Assembly (NCBI GenBank): GCA_005801395.1
Contig: SYDV01000127.1
Span: 1-6,352 of the forward strand
Origin: Planctomycetia bacterium
GTDB lineage: Bacteria; Planctomycetota; UBA11346
Direction of reading: 5' to 3'
DNA length: 6,352 bases
The notes below the pieces were generated by a model. The model was not told the origin of the DNA, searched no databases, and saw only the letters and a list, made by a program, of their open reading frames with translations. Position numbers and translations under genes: made by a program. Positions 1 through 6,009 of the stretch are shown here, piece by piece (within the stretch, counting starts at the first letter, position 1; each line of letters begins with the position of its first letter).

Positions 1-710
1 AGAAATCCAGGCAAACTATCGCTGAGGCTTCCTAATCCATAGGTCAACCACGAACCCATACTGGGACGTCCAACAATTTGATGACCGCTATTCATAAATA
101 TTTGCGCGGGACCGTGATTAAATTGATCGGTGTGGAGCGAGCGAATGAAGGCCAAGTTATCAACCACCTTGGCCGTATGTGGGAGCAAATCGCTGACCCA
201 CATGCCGCTTTGACCTTGTTGTTTGAAGGCATGCGGTGAACCAAGTAATTTCGGAATGCCTTTAATAAAAGCGAAACGCTCACCGGCGATCAAACTTTCA
301 GGGCAAGGCTGATCGTTAAGTGCAGTTAATTTTGGTTTGTAATCAAATAGATCGAGCTGCGATGGTGCACCAGCCATGAATAAATAAATAATTCGCTTAG
401 CCTTTGCCGGAAAATGCGCTGGTTTCGGCATCATTGGATCACTGCGAACTGGTTCTGCAGCAGCGAGCTGAGCTAGAGGTGGGGCAAGTGCGAGTGCACC
501 GAGGCCTAACAAACTTTTTTGTAATAGTGATCGTCGTGAACGAGGTTTAACTGACGTGCTATCGACTTCATTCATAAGAGTCGCCGAGTCGCCGAGATCA
601 GAGGGGGTGAAAGCGCTTGGTTTTTCGCCTTTTAAATTCGCTTCCAGCATATTCTGCTTTCCTGCCTTTTTTTGGATTTTAACACGGTTAATTAAATCGA
701 AGGTTTTCAT
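1..710 (-). CDS. DUF1501 family Tat-exported protein, 3' end beyond the window
   Basis: The open frame starts at ATG 710-708 and runs off the left edge with no stop, giving about 236 visible residues; the C-terminal part is missing. A twin-arginine signal is visible: S-R-R-S-L-L-Q-K at residues 58-65, then a Gly/Ala/Leu-rich segment (about 66-85) ending in an Ala-rich cleavage region. The body has typical DUF1501 motifs: IIYLFMAGAPSQLDLFDYKP at 107-126, then SGMWVSDLLPH at 168-178, LAFIRSLHTDQFNHGPAQ at 186-203, and a GRPSMGSW motif at 214-221. DUF1501 proteins are exported and related to the sulfatase/alkaline-phosphatase fold; their substrate is not established. The ATG lies 2 bp after the stop of the PSD1 gene and has a GGGAA ribosome-binding site (716-720), so it looks translationally coupled. 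The 57 residues before the twin arginines are unusually long. A start at Met46 (575) would shorten this but has no visible ribosome-binding site. The family call is firm; function is unknown. Confidence 0.93.
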   Translation of the reverse strand, partial: MKTFDLINRVKIQKKAGKQNMLEANLKGEKPSAFTPSDLGDSATLMNEVDSTSVKPRSRRSLLQKSLLGLGALALAPPLAQLAAAEPVRSDPMMPKPAHFPAKAKRIIYLFMAGAPSQLDLFDYKPKLTALNDQPCPESLIAGERFAFIKGIPKLLGSPHAFKQQGQSGMWVSDLLPHTAKVVDNLAFIRSLHTDQFNHGPAQIFMNSGHQIVGRPSMGSWLTYGLGSLSDSLPGF

Positions 711-712
711 GG

Positions 713-2968
713 TTATTCCCGCGTTATGGTTTCATCGAGATTGAGCAACACATTGGCCAGCATGATAAAAGCGGCTAAAGTCGCATCATTGTTGCCACCA
801 CAAATAATTGCGGCTGCGCTTTTATCTTTAGTATAAATAAGTCGTTCTTGCTCAAAAGCTTTGGTGAGATCTTTAATTTCTTGATCTGATGGAGTGCGTG
901 CGACACAACGTTGCAGTCCAAAGCGTAAACGATCTTCGATTTTCGGGCCAGGATGTGTCATCATCATTATTCCTAAGGCCTGCGCCGCTTCCCAAAAACC
1001 GGGATCATTTAAAGCGCTTAAAGCCTGCATTGGCGTATTACTGCGCGCGCGTTTTCGGGTGCAAAATTCACGACTCGGTGCGTCAAAAGTAGAAAACGTG
1101 GCATATGGTGAAGTACGTCGCCAAAAGGTGTATAACCCGCGACGATAGCGGTCGTTTCCTGTGCTGGTGGTCCATGTAATATTTTCTTTATTGGTATTAA
1201 TGCGACCTAATTCTTTTGGCCCAGGCGGGAAAACACTGGGGCCGCCGACGGTTGGTGAAAATAGGCCGCTAATGACTAACGCATTATCGCGTAGTAATTC
1301 GGCCTCTAAACGAAACCGTGGCGCACGAGCAAGCCATTGGTTGGTGGGATCGCGCTCTAACAGAGCTGGAGTAATGGTTGATGACTGACGATACATGGCG
1401 CTAGTGACGATGAGGCGTTGTAATTTTTTAATACTCCAACCACTCTCACGAAATTCGATAGCTAACCAATCTAACAATGCTGGATGTGATGGTGTTTCTC
1501 CTTGAGTGCCGAAATCTTCACTGGTCGCGACTAACCCACGGCCAAAATAAGTTTCCCAGATACGATTTACCATGACTCGGGCGGTTAATGGATGATTGTC
1601 AGCCATTAACCAGCGTGCTAATCCGAGTCGATTCTGTGGCCAGGAAGGATCGGGAGAGGGTAAAAACCCAGGTGTAGCGGCAAAAACGACATCTCCTTTA
1701 CTGACATATGCACCCCGTATGCGTAGATGAGTCTGTGGTTTCGTGGCTTTTTCTTTGAAAATGAGGCTAGCTAAATTCTTTTGTCCGTCCTTTTTTTGCT
1801 CGTCGCCATTTTCTAGTGTCAAAGAAACTTCATCAGCATTGTCGAAATATGCGAGAAATGAATAATAATCACGCTGACTAAACGGATCATATTTATGATT
1901 ATGGCATTGGGCACAGCCCATGGTGCTACCCATCCACACCGCTGCCGTGGTATTTGTGCGATCAATTAAATTTTCCCAACGAGCTTCTTCGGGATCGACA
2001 CCACCTTCAGTGTTGACCATGGTGTTGCGATGAAAACCACTAGCGAGGCGTTGGTCTTGCGTGGCATTTGGTAATAAATCTCCAGCGAGTTGTTCAATGG
2101 TAAATTGATTAAAAGGCATATCATTATTGAAGGCTTTAATCACCCAATCACGCCACGGCCACATCACGCGTTGTTTATCAAAATTAAATCCATCGGTATC
2201 GGCATAGCGTGCCAAATCTAACCACAATCGTGCCCAGCGTTCGCCATAATGCGGCGAGGCTAAAAGACGATCTACTAATAATTCGTAAGCGTTTTCTGCT
2301 TTATTATTAACGAAATTTGCGACCTCATCAGGTGTCGGTGGTAAGCCAATTAAATCCAAGCTCAGCCGACGGATCAGAACTTCTTTGGTTGCTGCGGGTG
2401 CGGGTTTCATGTCATCGCGATTCAGCCGTTCTAACACAAAGGCATCAATCGGTGATTTTATCCATTCAGTATTTTGAATTGTGGGAATGGTTGGACGTAA
2501 TGGTTTTTCATAAGCCCAATGTTTCGTAAGTGTAGCGCCTTGAACTGAGGCGCTGTCAGGCCAAACCGCACCGGCATCAATCCACGCAGCTAGAATAGCC
2601 GTTTGTTTGGGAGTGAGCGGATCTGCATCTTCAGGCATACGCTCTTCACCACCTTCCCCCCGAATACGTTGCATCAAATAACTATTTTTACTGTCTCCGA
2701 TTTTAATAGAGAGTCCGCTGGTGCCTCCTTGCAGGGCGAGCGTTTTTGCGTCGAGCCGTAATTTTCCTTTTTGCTTTTTGTCGCTGTGGCACGAATAACA
2801 GGTGTCACGCAATATTGGTTGTACATCGCGGACAAAATCGGGCGCATCGGTGGCCGGTAACGTAACGAAAACAAACCATAGTAAGAGCCGATAAGACCAG
2901 CGAACAAGGAGTGTGCTGGAAAAGGCGTTTTGAGTAATCGTTTTGAGCGAAGGTAATGGGGGAGTCAT
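713..2968 (-). CDS. PSCyt1-PSCyt2-PSD1 (DUF1549/DUF1553) multidomain c-type cytochrome
   Basis: Residue numbers count from the TTG at 2974; I prefer the ATG at 2968, two codons in (751 aa), because ACGGA (2975-2979) sits 6 nt before it. A hydrophobic segment at about 25-42 should be a secretion signal. PSCyt1 (Planctomycete-type cytochrome c) spans about 46-137, with haem motif CYSCH at 59-63 and a likely axial Met in ERMPEDADPLT (Met113). PSCyt2/DUF1549 spans about 173-382, with the RRLSLDLIGLPPTPDE and HYGERWARLWLDLARYADT blocks and a second CxxCH at 354-358 (CAQCHNHKYDP). PSD1/DUF1553 spans about 446-715, with NRLGLARWLM, ARVMVNRIWETYFGRGLV, SEDFGTQGETPSHP and TPMQALSALNDP. Homologues often carry a LamG-like or other insert between PSCyt2 and PSD1; here the linker is only about 60 residues. 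The protein presumably acts outside the cytoplasm with two covalent haems. Its reaction is unknown; pairing with DUF1501 is the classic arrangement. It lies 12 bp after the AraC gene and 2 bp before DUF1501. Confidence 0.95.
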   Translation of the reverse strand: MTPPLPSLKTITQNAFSSTLLVRWSYRLLLWFVFVTLPATDAPDFVRDVQPILRDTCYSCHSDKKQKGKLRLDAKTLALQGGTSGLSIKIGDSKNSYLMQRIRGEGGEERMPEDADPLTPKQTAILAAWIDAGAVWPDSASVQGATLTKHWAYEKPLRPTIPTIQNTEWIKSPIDAFVLERLNRDDMKPAPAATKEVLIRRLSLDLIGLPPTPDEVANFVNNKAENAYELLVDRLLASPHYGERWARLWLDLARYADTDGFNFDKQRVMWPWRDWVIKAFNNDMPFNQFTIEQLAGDLLPNATQDQRLASGFHRNTMVNTEGGVDPEEARWENLIDRTNTTAAVWMGSTMGCAQCHNHKYDPFSQRDYYSFLAYFDNADEVSLTLENGDEQKKDGQKNLASLIFKEKATKPQTHLRIRGAYVSKGDVVFAATPGFLPSPDPSWPQNRLGLARWLMADNHPLTARVMVNRIWETYFGRGLVATSEDFGTQGETPSHPALLDWLAIEFRESGWSIKKLQRLIVTSAMYRQSSTITPALLERDPTNQWLARAPRFRLEAELLRDNALVISGLFSPTVGGPSVFPPGPKELGRINTNKENITWTTSTGNDRYRRGLYTFWRRTSPYATFSTFDAPSREFCTRKRARSNTPMQALSALNDPGFWEAAQALGIMMMTHPGPKIEDRLRFGLQRCVARTPSDQEIKDLTKAFEQERLIYTKDKSAAAIICGGNNDATLAAFIMLANVLLNLDETITRE

Positions 2969-2974
2969 CCCCAA

Positions 2975-2979
2975 TCCGT
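2975..2979 (-). promoter_or_regulatory. Ribosome-binding site deciding the PSD1 start
   Basis: On the minus strand this reads ACGGA, 6 nt before ATG 2968. The alternative in-frame TTG at 2974 directly abuts this motif and so could not use it. The in-frame stop of the AraC gene (2981-2983) rules out any start further upstream. Confidence 0.45.
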
Positions 2980-2980
2980 A

Positions 2981-3862
2981 CTATTTGGTTGGTGCAATAA
3001 ATGAACTTGGACTAGGAGATTCTGAACATGCGGCAGTGCGGTATTCACTGGGTGTTAGCGCAAATCGTTGATGAAATTGGCGCGTGAAGTACGTCGGATC
3101 AAGATGTCCGACGCGTTTTGCAACTTCAGTAATCGATAAACCGTGATGGCTTAGCAGTAATTCGGCAGCGCGATCAAGTCGTGTGGCGGCTAAATATTTC
3201 ATGGGAGTAGTGCCCAGTACTCGTTTAAATATGCGGTTAAGATGTTGTGGACTATATCCAGAGTGGGCGGCTAAGTAATCAAGCGTTAGTGGCGTATTGA
3301 GTTTCCCATCTATTAATGCGAGCACTTCAACGACCATGGGATCAGCCGGACGAGGCTGCAATAATTCTCGCGCAGCGTTATCACGGAATAATTCTCGAGT
3401 AATTAAATGTGCCCAACCGGGAAACATAGGCTTATGTTCATCGGATGGTCGATCAAATTCATCCATAAATGCGCGGAAGTATAAATAAAAGCGCGAACCG
3501 GCAATCATCGTTTGTCGATGAGGTGGTCCTAATAATTGAAAAACATCTTGCCCATTTGGCATGACGGCGAGTACATGCAGTGATCCTAAGGTAACGGTTT
3601 GCGTGCGACATGTTGCATGGTGAGGAATTCCAGGGGGAACTAAAATTAATTCTTGTGGTTCTAATGGGTATTCAACATCTTCAATAATCCACACGGGCTT
3701 GCCACGAATGACGTAGATAAAATTCCAATCACGAATAATTCGCCGATTCATGCTATAACCATGTTCGTGTTTTTGTCGTGAACACAGTAACGTGGTTACA
3801 CGCATGTTGCTTAGCACGCGATTTAAAAAGGAAGGAGCAATAGGAACAGCAGGATTAGGCAT
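2981..3862 (-). CDS. AraC family transcriptional regulator with N-terminal cupin sensor
   Basis: A 293-residue protein of normal family length. The N-terminal half (about 20-110) fits an AraC-type cupin ligand pocket: HEHG at 32-35, W46 and F48 leading to YVIRGKP (50-56), and LILVPPGIPHH at 72-82. The C-terminal half is a double helix-turn-helix domain. The first HTH spans about 192-217 (LTLDYLAAHSGYSPQHLNRI), the linking helix about 220-236, and the second about 242-275 (VGHLDPTYFTRQFHQRF followed by TPSEYR). It is a cytoplasmic DNA-binding activator or repressor; small-molecule sensing, often of sugars, is typical of the subgroup, but the ligand is unknown. A stop codon lies in frame two codons upstream (3866-3868), so ATG 3862 is the earliest start. 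No clear Shine-Dalgarno is seen; instead a 14-bp palindrome ends 3 bp before the ATG. The gene lies 12 bp before the PSD1 start, so it probably regulates its own operon. Confidence 0.93.
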   Translation of the reverse strand: MPNPAVPIAPSFLNRVLSNMRVTTLLCSRQKHEHGYSMNRRIIRDWNFIYVIRGKPVWIIEDVEYPLEPQELILVPPGIPHHATCRTQTVTLGSLHVLAVMPNGQDVFQLLGPPHRQTMIAGSRFYLYFRAFMDEFDRPSDEHKPMFPGWAHLITRELFRDNAARELLQPRPADPMVVEVLALIDGKLNTPLTLDYLAAHSGYSPQHLNRIFKRVLGTTPMKYLAATRLDRAAELLLSHHGLSITEVAKRVGHLDPTYFTRQFHQRFALTPSEYRTAACSESPSPSSFIAPTK

Positions 3863-3865
3863 AGG

Positions 3866-3879
3866 TTAACGTACGTTAA
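3866..3879. promoter_or_regulatory. 14-bp perfect palindrome next to the AraC start codon
   Basis: TTAACGTACGTTAA is a perfect palindrome without spacer. It sits 3 bp upstream of the AraC ATG, in the 54-bp gap after the hydrolase gene, where a ribosome-binding site would normally be. It has no T-tract, so a terminator is unlikely. It could be an operator for autoregulation, although AraC proteins usually bind direct repeats, or a site for another dimeric regulator. The symmetry is seen directly; the function is inferred. Confidence 0.4.
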
Positions 3880-3916
3880 AGCGGTACGTGGTGAAGGCTG
3901 TGTAAACAAAAGTGAT

Positions 3917-4966
3917 TTATGGAATTGTCATTTTACAATCGATATCCAGCGGTACGGCAGGACCATATTGATCAACGGGTTGATTGAACAAATAAAACCA
4001 CACTGGTTCGTAAAGGTGTTTACCTTCAGCATCTTTAGGACTGCCTTTCCCAGGGGCTGAGGCATTATGTGCAATTTCTGCGTCATTTTTTACATCAGCA
4101 TTAGAAATCAGGCGGCGGGTGTTGTTGTATGGTGGTTTTGTTTCATCCACGGTAATTAACGGACCGTGGTTGTGCATTTTTAATAATTGCCATGAGCGAC
4201 AATAATGATCACCAGCCCAGCCACCGTCGAGTACGTGGGTAAAGCCAAAAAAACAATGAGCAGGCGTTGCAGATGGCCCATCTTGCCATGATTGATTATT
4301 ATCGCGTGGTCCAGATAGCATGACAACTCGTTCAACTCTCTTATGCATGGCGAAACGCGCCGCGGTGGTGCTGCCATGCGAAATGCCAGACATAATGACC
4401 TTGTCCCATAACAGTTCTTTGCCATCGGCAGATAAAAATTGTTGCCATTGGCCCTGGGGATTTTCTTTCGTTAACCATTTCACAAATTGCAAGGAACGCT
4501 CCATCATGCCGTCTGCCAAAGGAATATTAACTAAATCGCTATGATCTTCGCCGGTTGCTGCTTCTAAGCGAATATCACCCAAAATATGATCATTCGTAAT
4601 TTGTTCTTTTTTTATTTTGCTGAACCAGCCATTGGCGTAACTGACTTGAATACCATGTAAGCCGTAGCCTGAAATTCTTTCAAACAAATTACCGTTGTGG
4701 CCCATAAGCCAGATGACGAGTTTTCCTTGAGATTTTACTCGCGTGTCAACGACAGCATGTTGTAAATCTTTAACCTTGCCCTTGGCATCGGTGAAGACGA
4801 AATCAATTTCTGGGTGTTCGCGGGCGCGCGGATCAATTTCGCTAGCACGTTTAGTCAGGTCGTAGCGATTAGGCTTTTGGTCAGCTGCGTTAGCCGGCGC
4901 TCTTAATAGGACTCCAGCAGACAAAGCAAAGGAGATCACGAGGAGGCAATGGGTGATTGAGTGCAT
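3917..4966 (-). CDS. Secreted alpha/beta-hydrolase-like protein
   Basis: From ATG 4966 the protein has 349 residues. Residues 1-28 form a clear Sec signal peptide (hydrophobic CLLVISFALSAGVLL, cleavage near APANA|ADQ). The mature part looks like an alpha/beta-hydrolase. A strand plus oxyanion-type loop is seen in LVIWLMGHNGN (83-93). The nucleophile elbow is GISHGS at 194-199, with Ser196 the likely nucleophile, preceded by a hydrophobic strand (WDKVIMS). A further strand follows in VERVVMLSGPRD (211-222). The catalytic acid and His cannot be fixed; Asp247 in THVLDGGW and His300 are candidates. It resembles the BPSS1187-type hydrolase-like family as I recall it, but I cannot confirm this. It is predicted to be periplasmic or secreted; the substrate is unknown, with an ester or lipid possible. 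The frame stays open to 5116, but that extension has no signal peptide and runs into the terminator hairpin, while AGGA precedes ATG 4966. The next gene (AraC) is 54 bp downstream with no terminator between. Confidence 0.75.
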   Translation of the reverse strand: MHSITHCLLVISFALSAGVLLRAPANAADQKPNRYDLTKRASEIDPRAREHPEIDFVFTDAKGKVKDLQHAVVDTRVKSQGKLVIWLMGHNGNLFERISGYGLHGIQVSYANGWFSKIKKEQITNDHILGDIRLEAATGEDHSDLVNIPLADGMMERSLQFVKWLTKENPQGQWQQFLSADGKELLWDKVIMSGISHGSTTAARFAMHKRVERVVMLSGPRDNNQSWQDGPSATPAHCFFGFTHVLDGGWAGDHYCRSWQLLKMHNHGPLITVDETKPPYNNTRRLISNADVKNDAEIAHNASAPGKGSPKDAEGKHLYEPVWFYLFNQPVDQYGPAVPLDIDCKMTIP

Positions 4967-4973
4967 AGTAACA

Positions 4974-4977
4974 TCCT
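4974..4977 (-). promoter_or_regulatory. Ribosome-binding site deciding the hydrolase start
   Basis: AGGA on the minus strand, 7 nt before ATG 4966. It supports this start, which begins exactly at a signal peptide, over the longer open frame that reaches 5116. Confidence 0.7.
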
Positions 4978-5100
4978 GAAAAGCCGTGACGATTAGCCAA
5001 TAGGGTGTGTACGCCAACGCTATCCTTCGCGTTGTGCAGTAAAACGTAGGAATATACGGAGTAACCAATACTGGTATCGGTGAGTCGAAATCATCCGGGT

Positions 5101-5135
5101 TAAATAAAACATCCACGGAAAAATCCGTGGAAGTT
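5101..5135 (-). terminator. Rho-independent terminator of the globin gene
   Basis: Arms 5112-5119 and 5124-5131 (TCCACGGA and TCCGTGGA) pair perfectly over 8 bp around a 4-nt loop. After one mismatch, three more pairs form (5108-5110 with 5133-5135). Read on the minus strand, the stem is followed by the T-rich run TGTTTTATTTA (5111-5101). It lies about 70 bp after the globin stop and upstream of the hydrolase start, so it separates the two transcripts. A weaker hairpin (5140-5152, CTTGC/GCAAG) lies just before it. Confidence 0.8.
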
Positions 5136-5203
5136 AAGTCTTGCGGGGCAAGTTTTATCCTAATCCGACCGAAGTCAGCAGGAGCAAGGCATTAGCGAAT
5201 CAA

Positions 5204-5830
5204 TTACTTGGTTCCAGCAGGGCGATTTAAGACATCGTTCTTCACGCTGAGAGCAATTGCGACGACTTGATCAATTAATTCTTGTTTAATTTTGAAATCA
5301 TTAAGAGTTGCCACAAGGTTTTCAGCGACAGCGTTAAAGTGCGCCTCGGTTAATGTGAGGTTGCTGTGAGCTTTGCGCATATCTTTACCGGTCCAGGCGA
5401 TTGGCCCACCGAAGGCAGCAGAGAGGAATTCTTTTTGTTTACGATGTTGTTTGTCCATATTGATGTCGGAAAAGAAATCTTTGATTCGAGCATCAGCTAA
5501 TACTTTGACATAAAAAGCATCAACGACTGCGCTAATGGCTCCTTTGCCGCCTAATTTTTGATAGAGACTATTTTGACGGTCGGCATTGAATTTCGTACGC
5601 GATGCATCATCAGCAAAAGCGTAGGTCACTTCTTCGTAAACCACGGTGATCTTCGGGTCGGCGGGCTTGCCGCAGATGGGACAAATCGTATTGAGCGCAG
5701 CGACGGTTGCTGGTTTAGCCGCTTCTTTAGGTGCTTCTGATCTTGGTTGTGAATCAGACGTACAACTGACGTTAAAAAGCAGAGCAATGGCCAAGCTGCA
5801 CGTGGAGAGGGCTAAAAGCAGTCGTTTCAT
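5204..5830 (-). CDS. Lipoprotein with half-YHS segment fused to group 1 truncated haemoglobin
   Basis: From ATG 5830 (AGGA 6 nt upstream) the protein has 208 residues. Residues 1-22 are a lipoprotein-type signal (MKRLLLALS, hydrophobic core, then NVSC with Cys23 as likely lipidation site), followed by a Pro/Ala/Glu-rich spacer to about 45. Residues 48-85 resemble a YHS metal-binding domain: CPICGKPADP with Cys50 and Cys53, then a Tyr/Phe strand. The second Cys pair usual in YHS domains is absent; FADDAS replaces FCSxxC. Residues 88-202 are a 2-on-2 globin (Bac_globin), starting SLYQKLGGKGAI. The proximal haem ligand should be His155 (MRKAH). Distal residues are Tyr107 (B10), Gln128 (E7) and Gln132 (E11); by alignment with my memory of cyanobacterial GlbN, position E10 is Lys131 rather than His. 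Known group 1 truncated globins bind O2 and NO, and several oxidise NO to nitrate. Here it would be tethered outside the cytoplasm. The NsrR-type operator and divergent nsrR gene support an NO role. The frame extends to 5881, but that would add 17 residues before the signal peptide. Confidence 0.9.
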   Translation of the reverse strand: MKRLLLALSTCSLAIALLFNVSCTSDSQPRSEAPKEAAKPATVAALNTICPICGKPADPKITVVYEEVTYAFADDASRTKFNADRQNSLYQKLGGKGAISAVVDAFYVKVLADARIKDFFSDINMDKQHRKQKEFLSAAFGGPIAWTGKDMRKAHSNLTLTEAHFNAVAENLVATLNDFKIKQELIDQVVAIALSVKNDVLNRPAGTK

Positions 5831-5836
5831 AATGAT

Positions 5837-5840
5837 TCCT
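5837..5840 (-). promoter_or_regulatory. Ribosome-binding site deciding the globin start
   Basis: AGGA on the minus strand, 6 nt before ATG 5830, which begins the lipoprotein signal peptide. The longer in-frame start at 5881 would lie inside the operator and upstream of the predicted -10 box. Confidence 0.7.
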
Positions 5841-5855
5841 GGGTTTGTGAGGGTT

Positions 5856-5861
5856 ATTATA
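5856..5861 (-). promoter_or_regulatory. Likely -10 box of the globin gene
   Basis: A perfect TATAAT on the minus strand, 25 bp before ATG 5830. No good -35 hexamer is found at 16-18 bp; that region is filled by the inverted repeat (AACATG at 17 bp). The operator overlaps the -10 by three bases, as expected for repression by blocking RNA polymerase. The leader would be about 20 nt and includes the AGGA site. Confidence 0.5.
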
Positions 5862-5887
5862 AACATGTATTGGTAATACATGTTTAT
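5859..5887. promoter_or_regulatory. Predicted NsrR operator (13-bp perfect inverted repeat)
   Basis: Left arm ATAAACATGTATT (5859-5871), spacer GGT, right arm AATACATGTTTAT (5875-5887); all 13 positions pair. The core ATGTATT-N3-AATACAT has the same half-site sequence and spacing as the NsrR consensus ATGYATT-N3-AATRCAT described for proteobacteria. It overlaps the globin -10 box and lies 122 bp upstream of the nsrR-like gene. As RNA it could also fold, but no T-tract follows, so an operator is far more likely than a terminator. Confidence 0.85.
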
Positions 5888-6009
5888 GGCAAGAGGTAAT
5901 TTGCATTCGTCGGGTTGTCTGCTTGAATCATAAACCGTTATGGGCTAGCTAGGTCGCTTGCCAGGTTGATGTCCAACATTGGCAGACTTTGCTGAGGTTT
6001 TCCTAATTT

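Noticed and set aside
889..1388. Plus-strand open frames opposite the PSD1 gene
   Set aside because: They overlap strongly conserved PSD1 coding sequence, have no recognisable domains and are shadows.
2972..2974. TTG start of the PSD1 gene
   Set aside because: The ATG two codons later has a better-spaced ACGGA site; the difference is only two residues, so this is a preference rather than proof.
2966..2983. Stop-codon readthrough joining the AraC and PSD1 proteins, which are in the same frame
   Set aside because: Same frame occurs by chance one time in three; fusing a cytoplasmic regulator to a secreted cytochrome makes no sense, and PSD1 has its own start and signal.
4180..4544. Alternative-frame open frames within the hydrolase gene on both strands
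   Set aside because: No domain, no ribosome-binding site, and full overlap with a gene that has a signal peptide and catalytic motif.
4967..5116. N-terminal extension of the hydrolase frame to 5116
   Set aside because: It would put 50 residues before a clean signal peptide, lacks a ribosome-binding site and starts inside the terminator hairpin of the globin gene.
5140..5152. Hairpin CTTGC-GGG-GCAAG followed by TTTT on the plus strand, as a plus-strand terminator
   Set aside because: The stem is only 5 bp and no plus-strand gene ends nearby; at most it assists the stronger minus-strand terminator at 5101-5135.
5831..5881. Globin start at 5881
   Set aside because: It lies inside the operator and upstream of the predicted -10 box, and would bury the lipoprotein signal behind 17 extra residues.
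5945..5952. CTAGCTAG palindrome in the divergent region
   Set aside because: An 8-bp palindrome is expected by chance often enough and does not resemble any known operator in this context.
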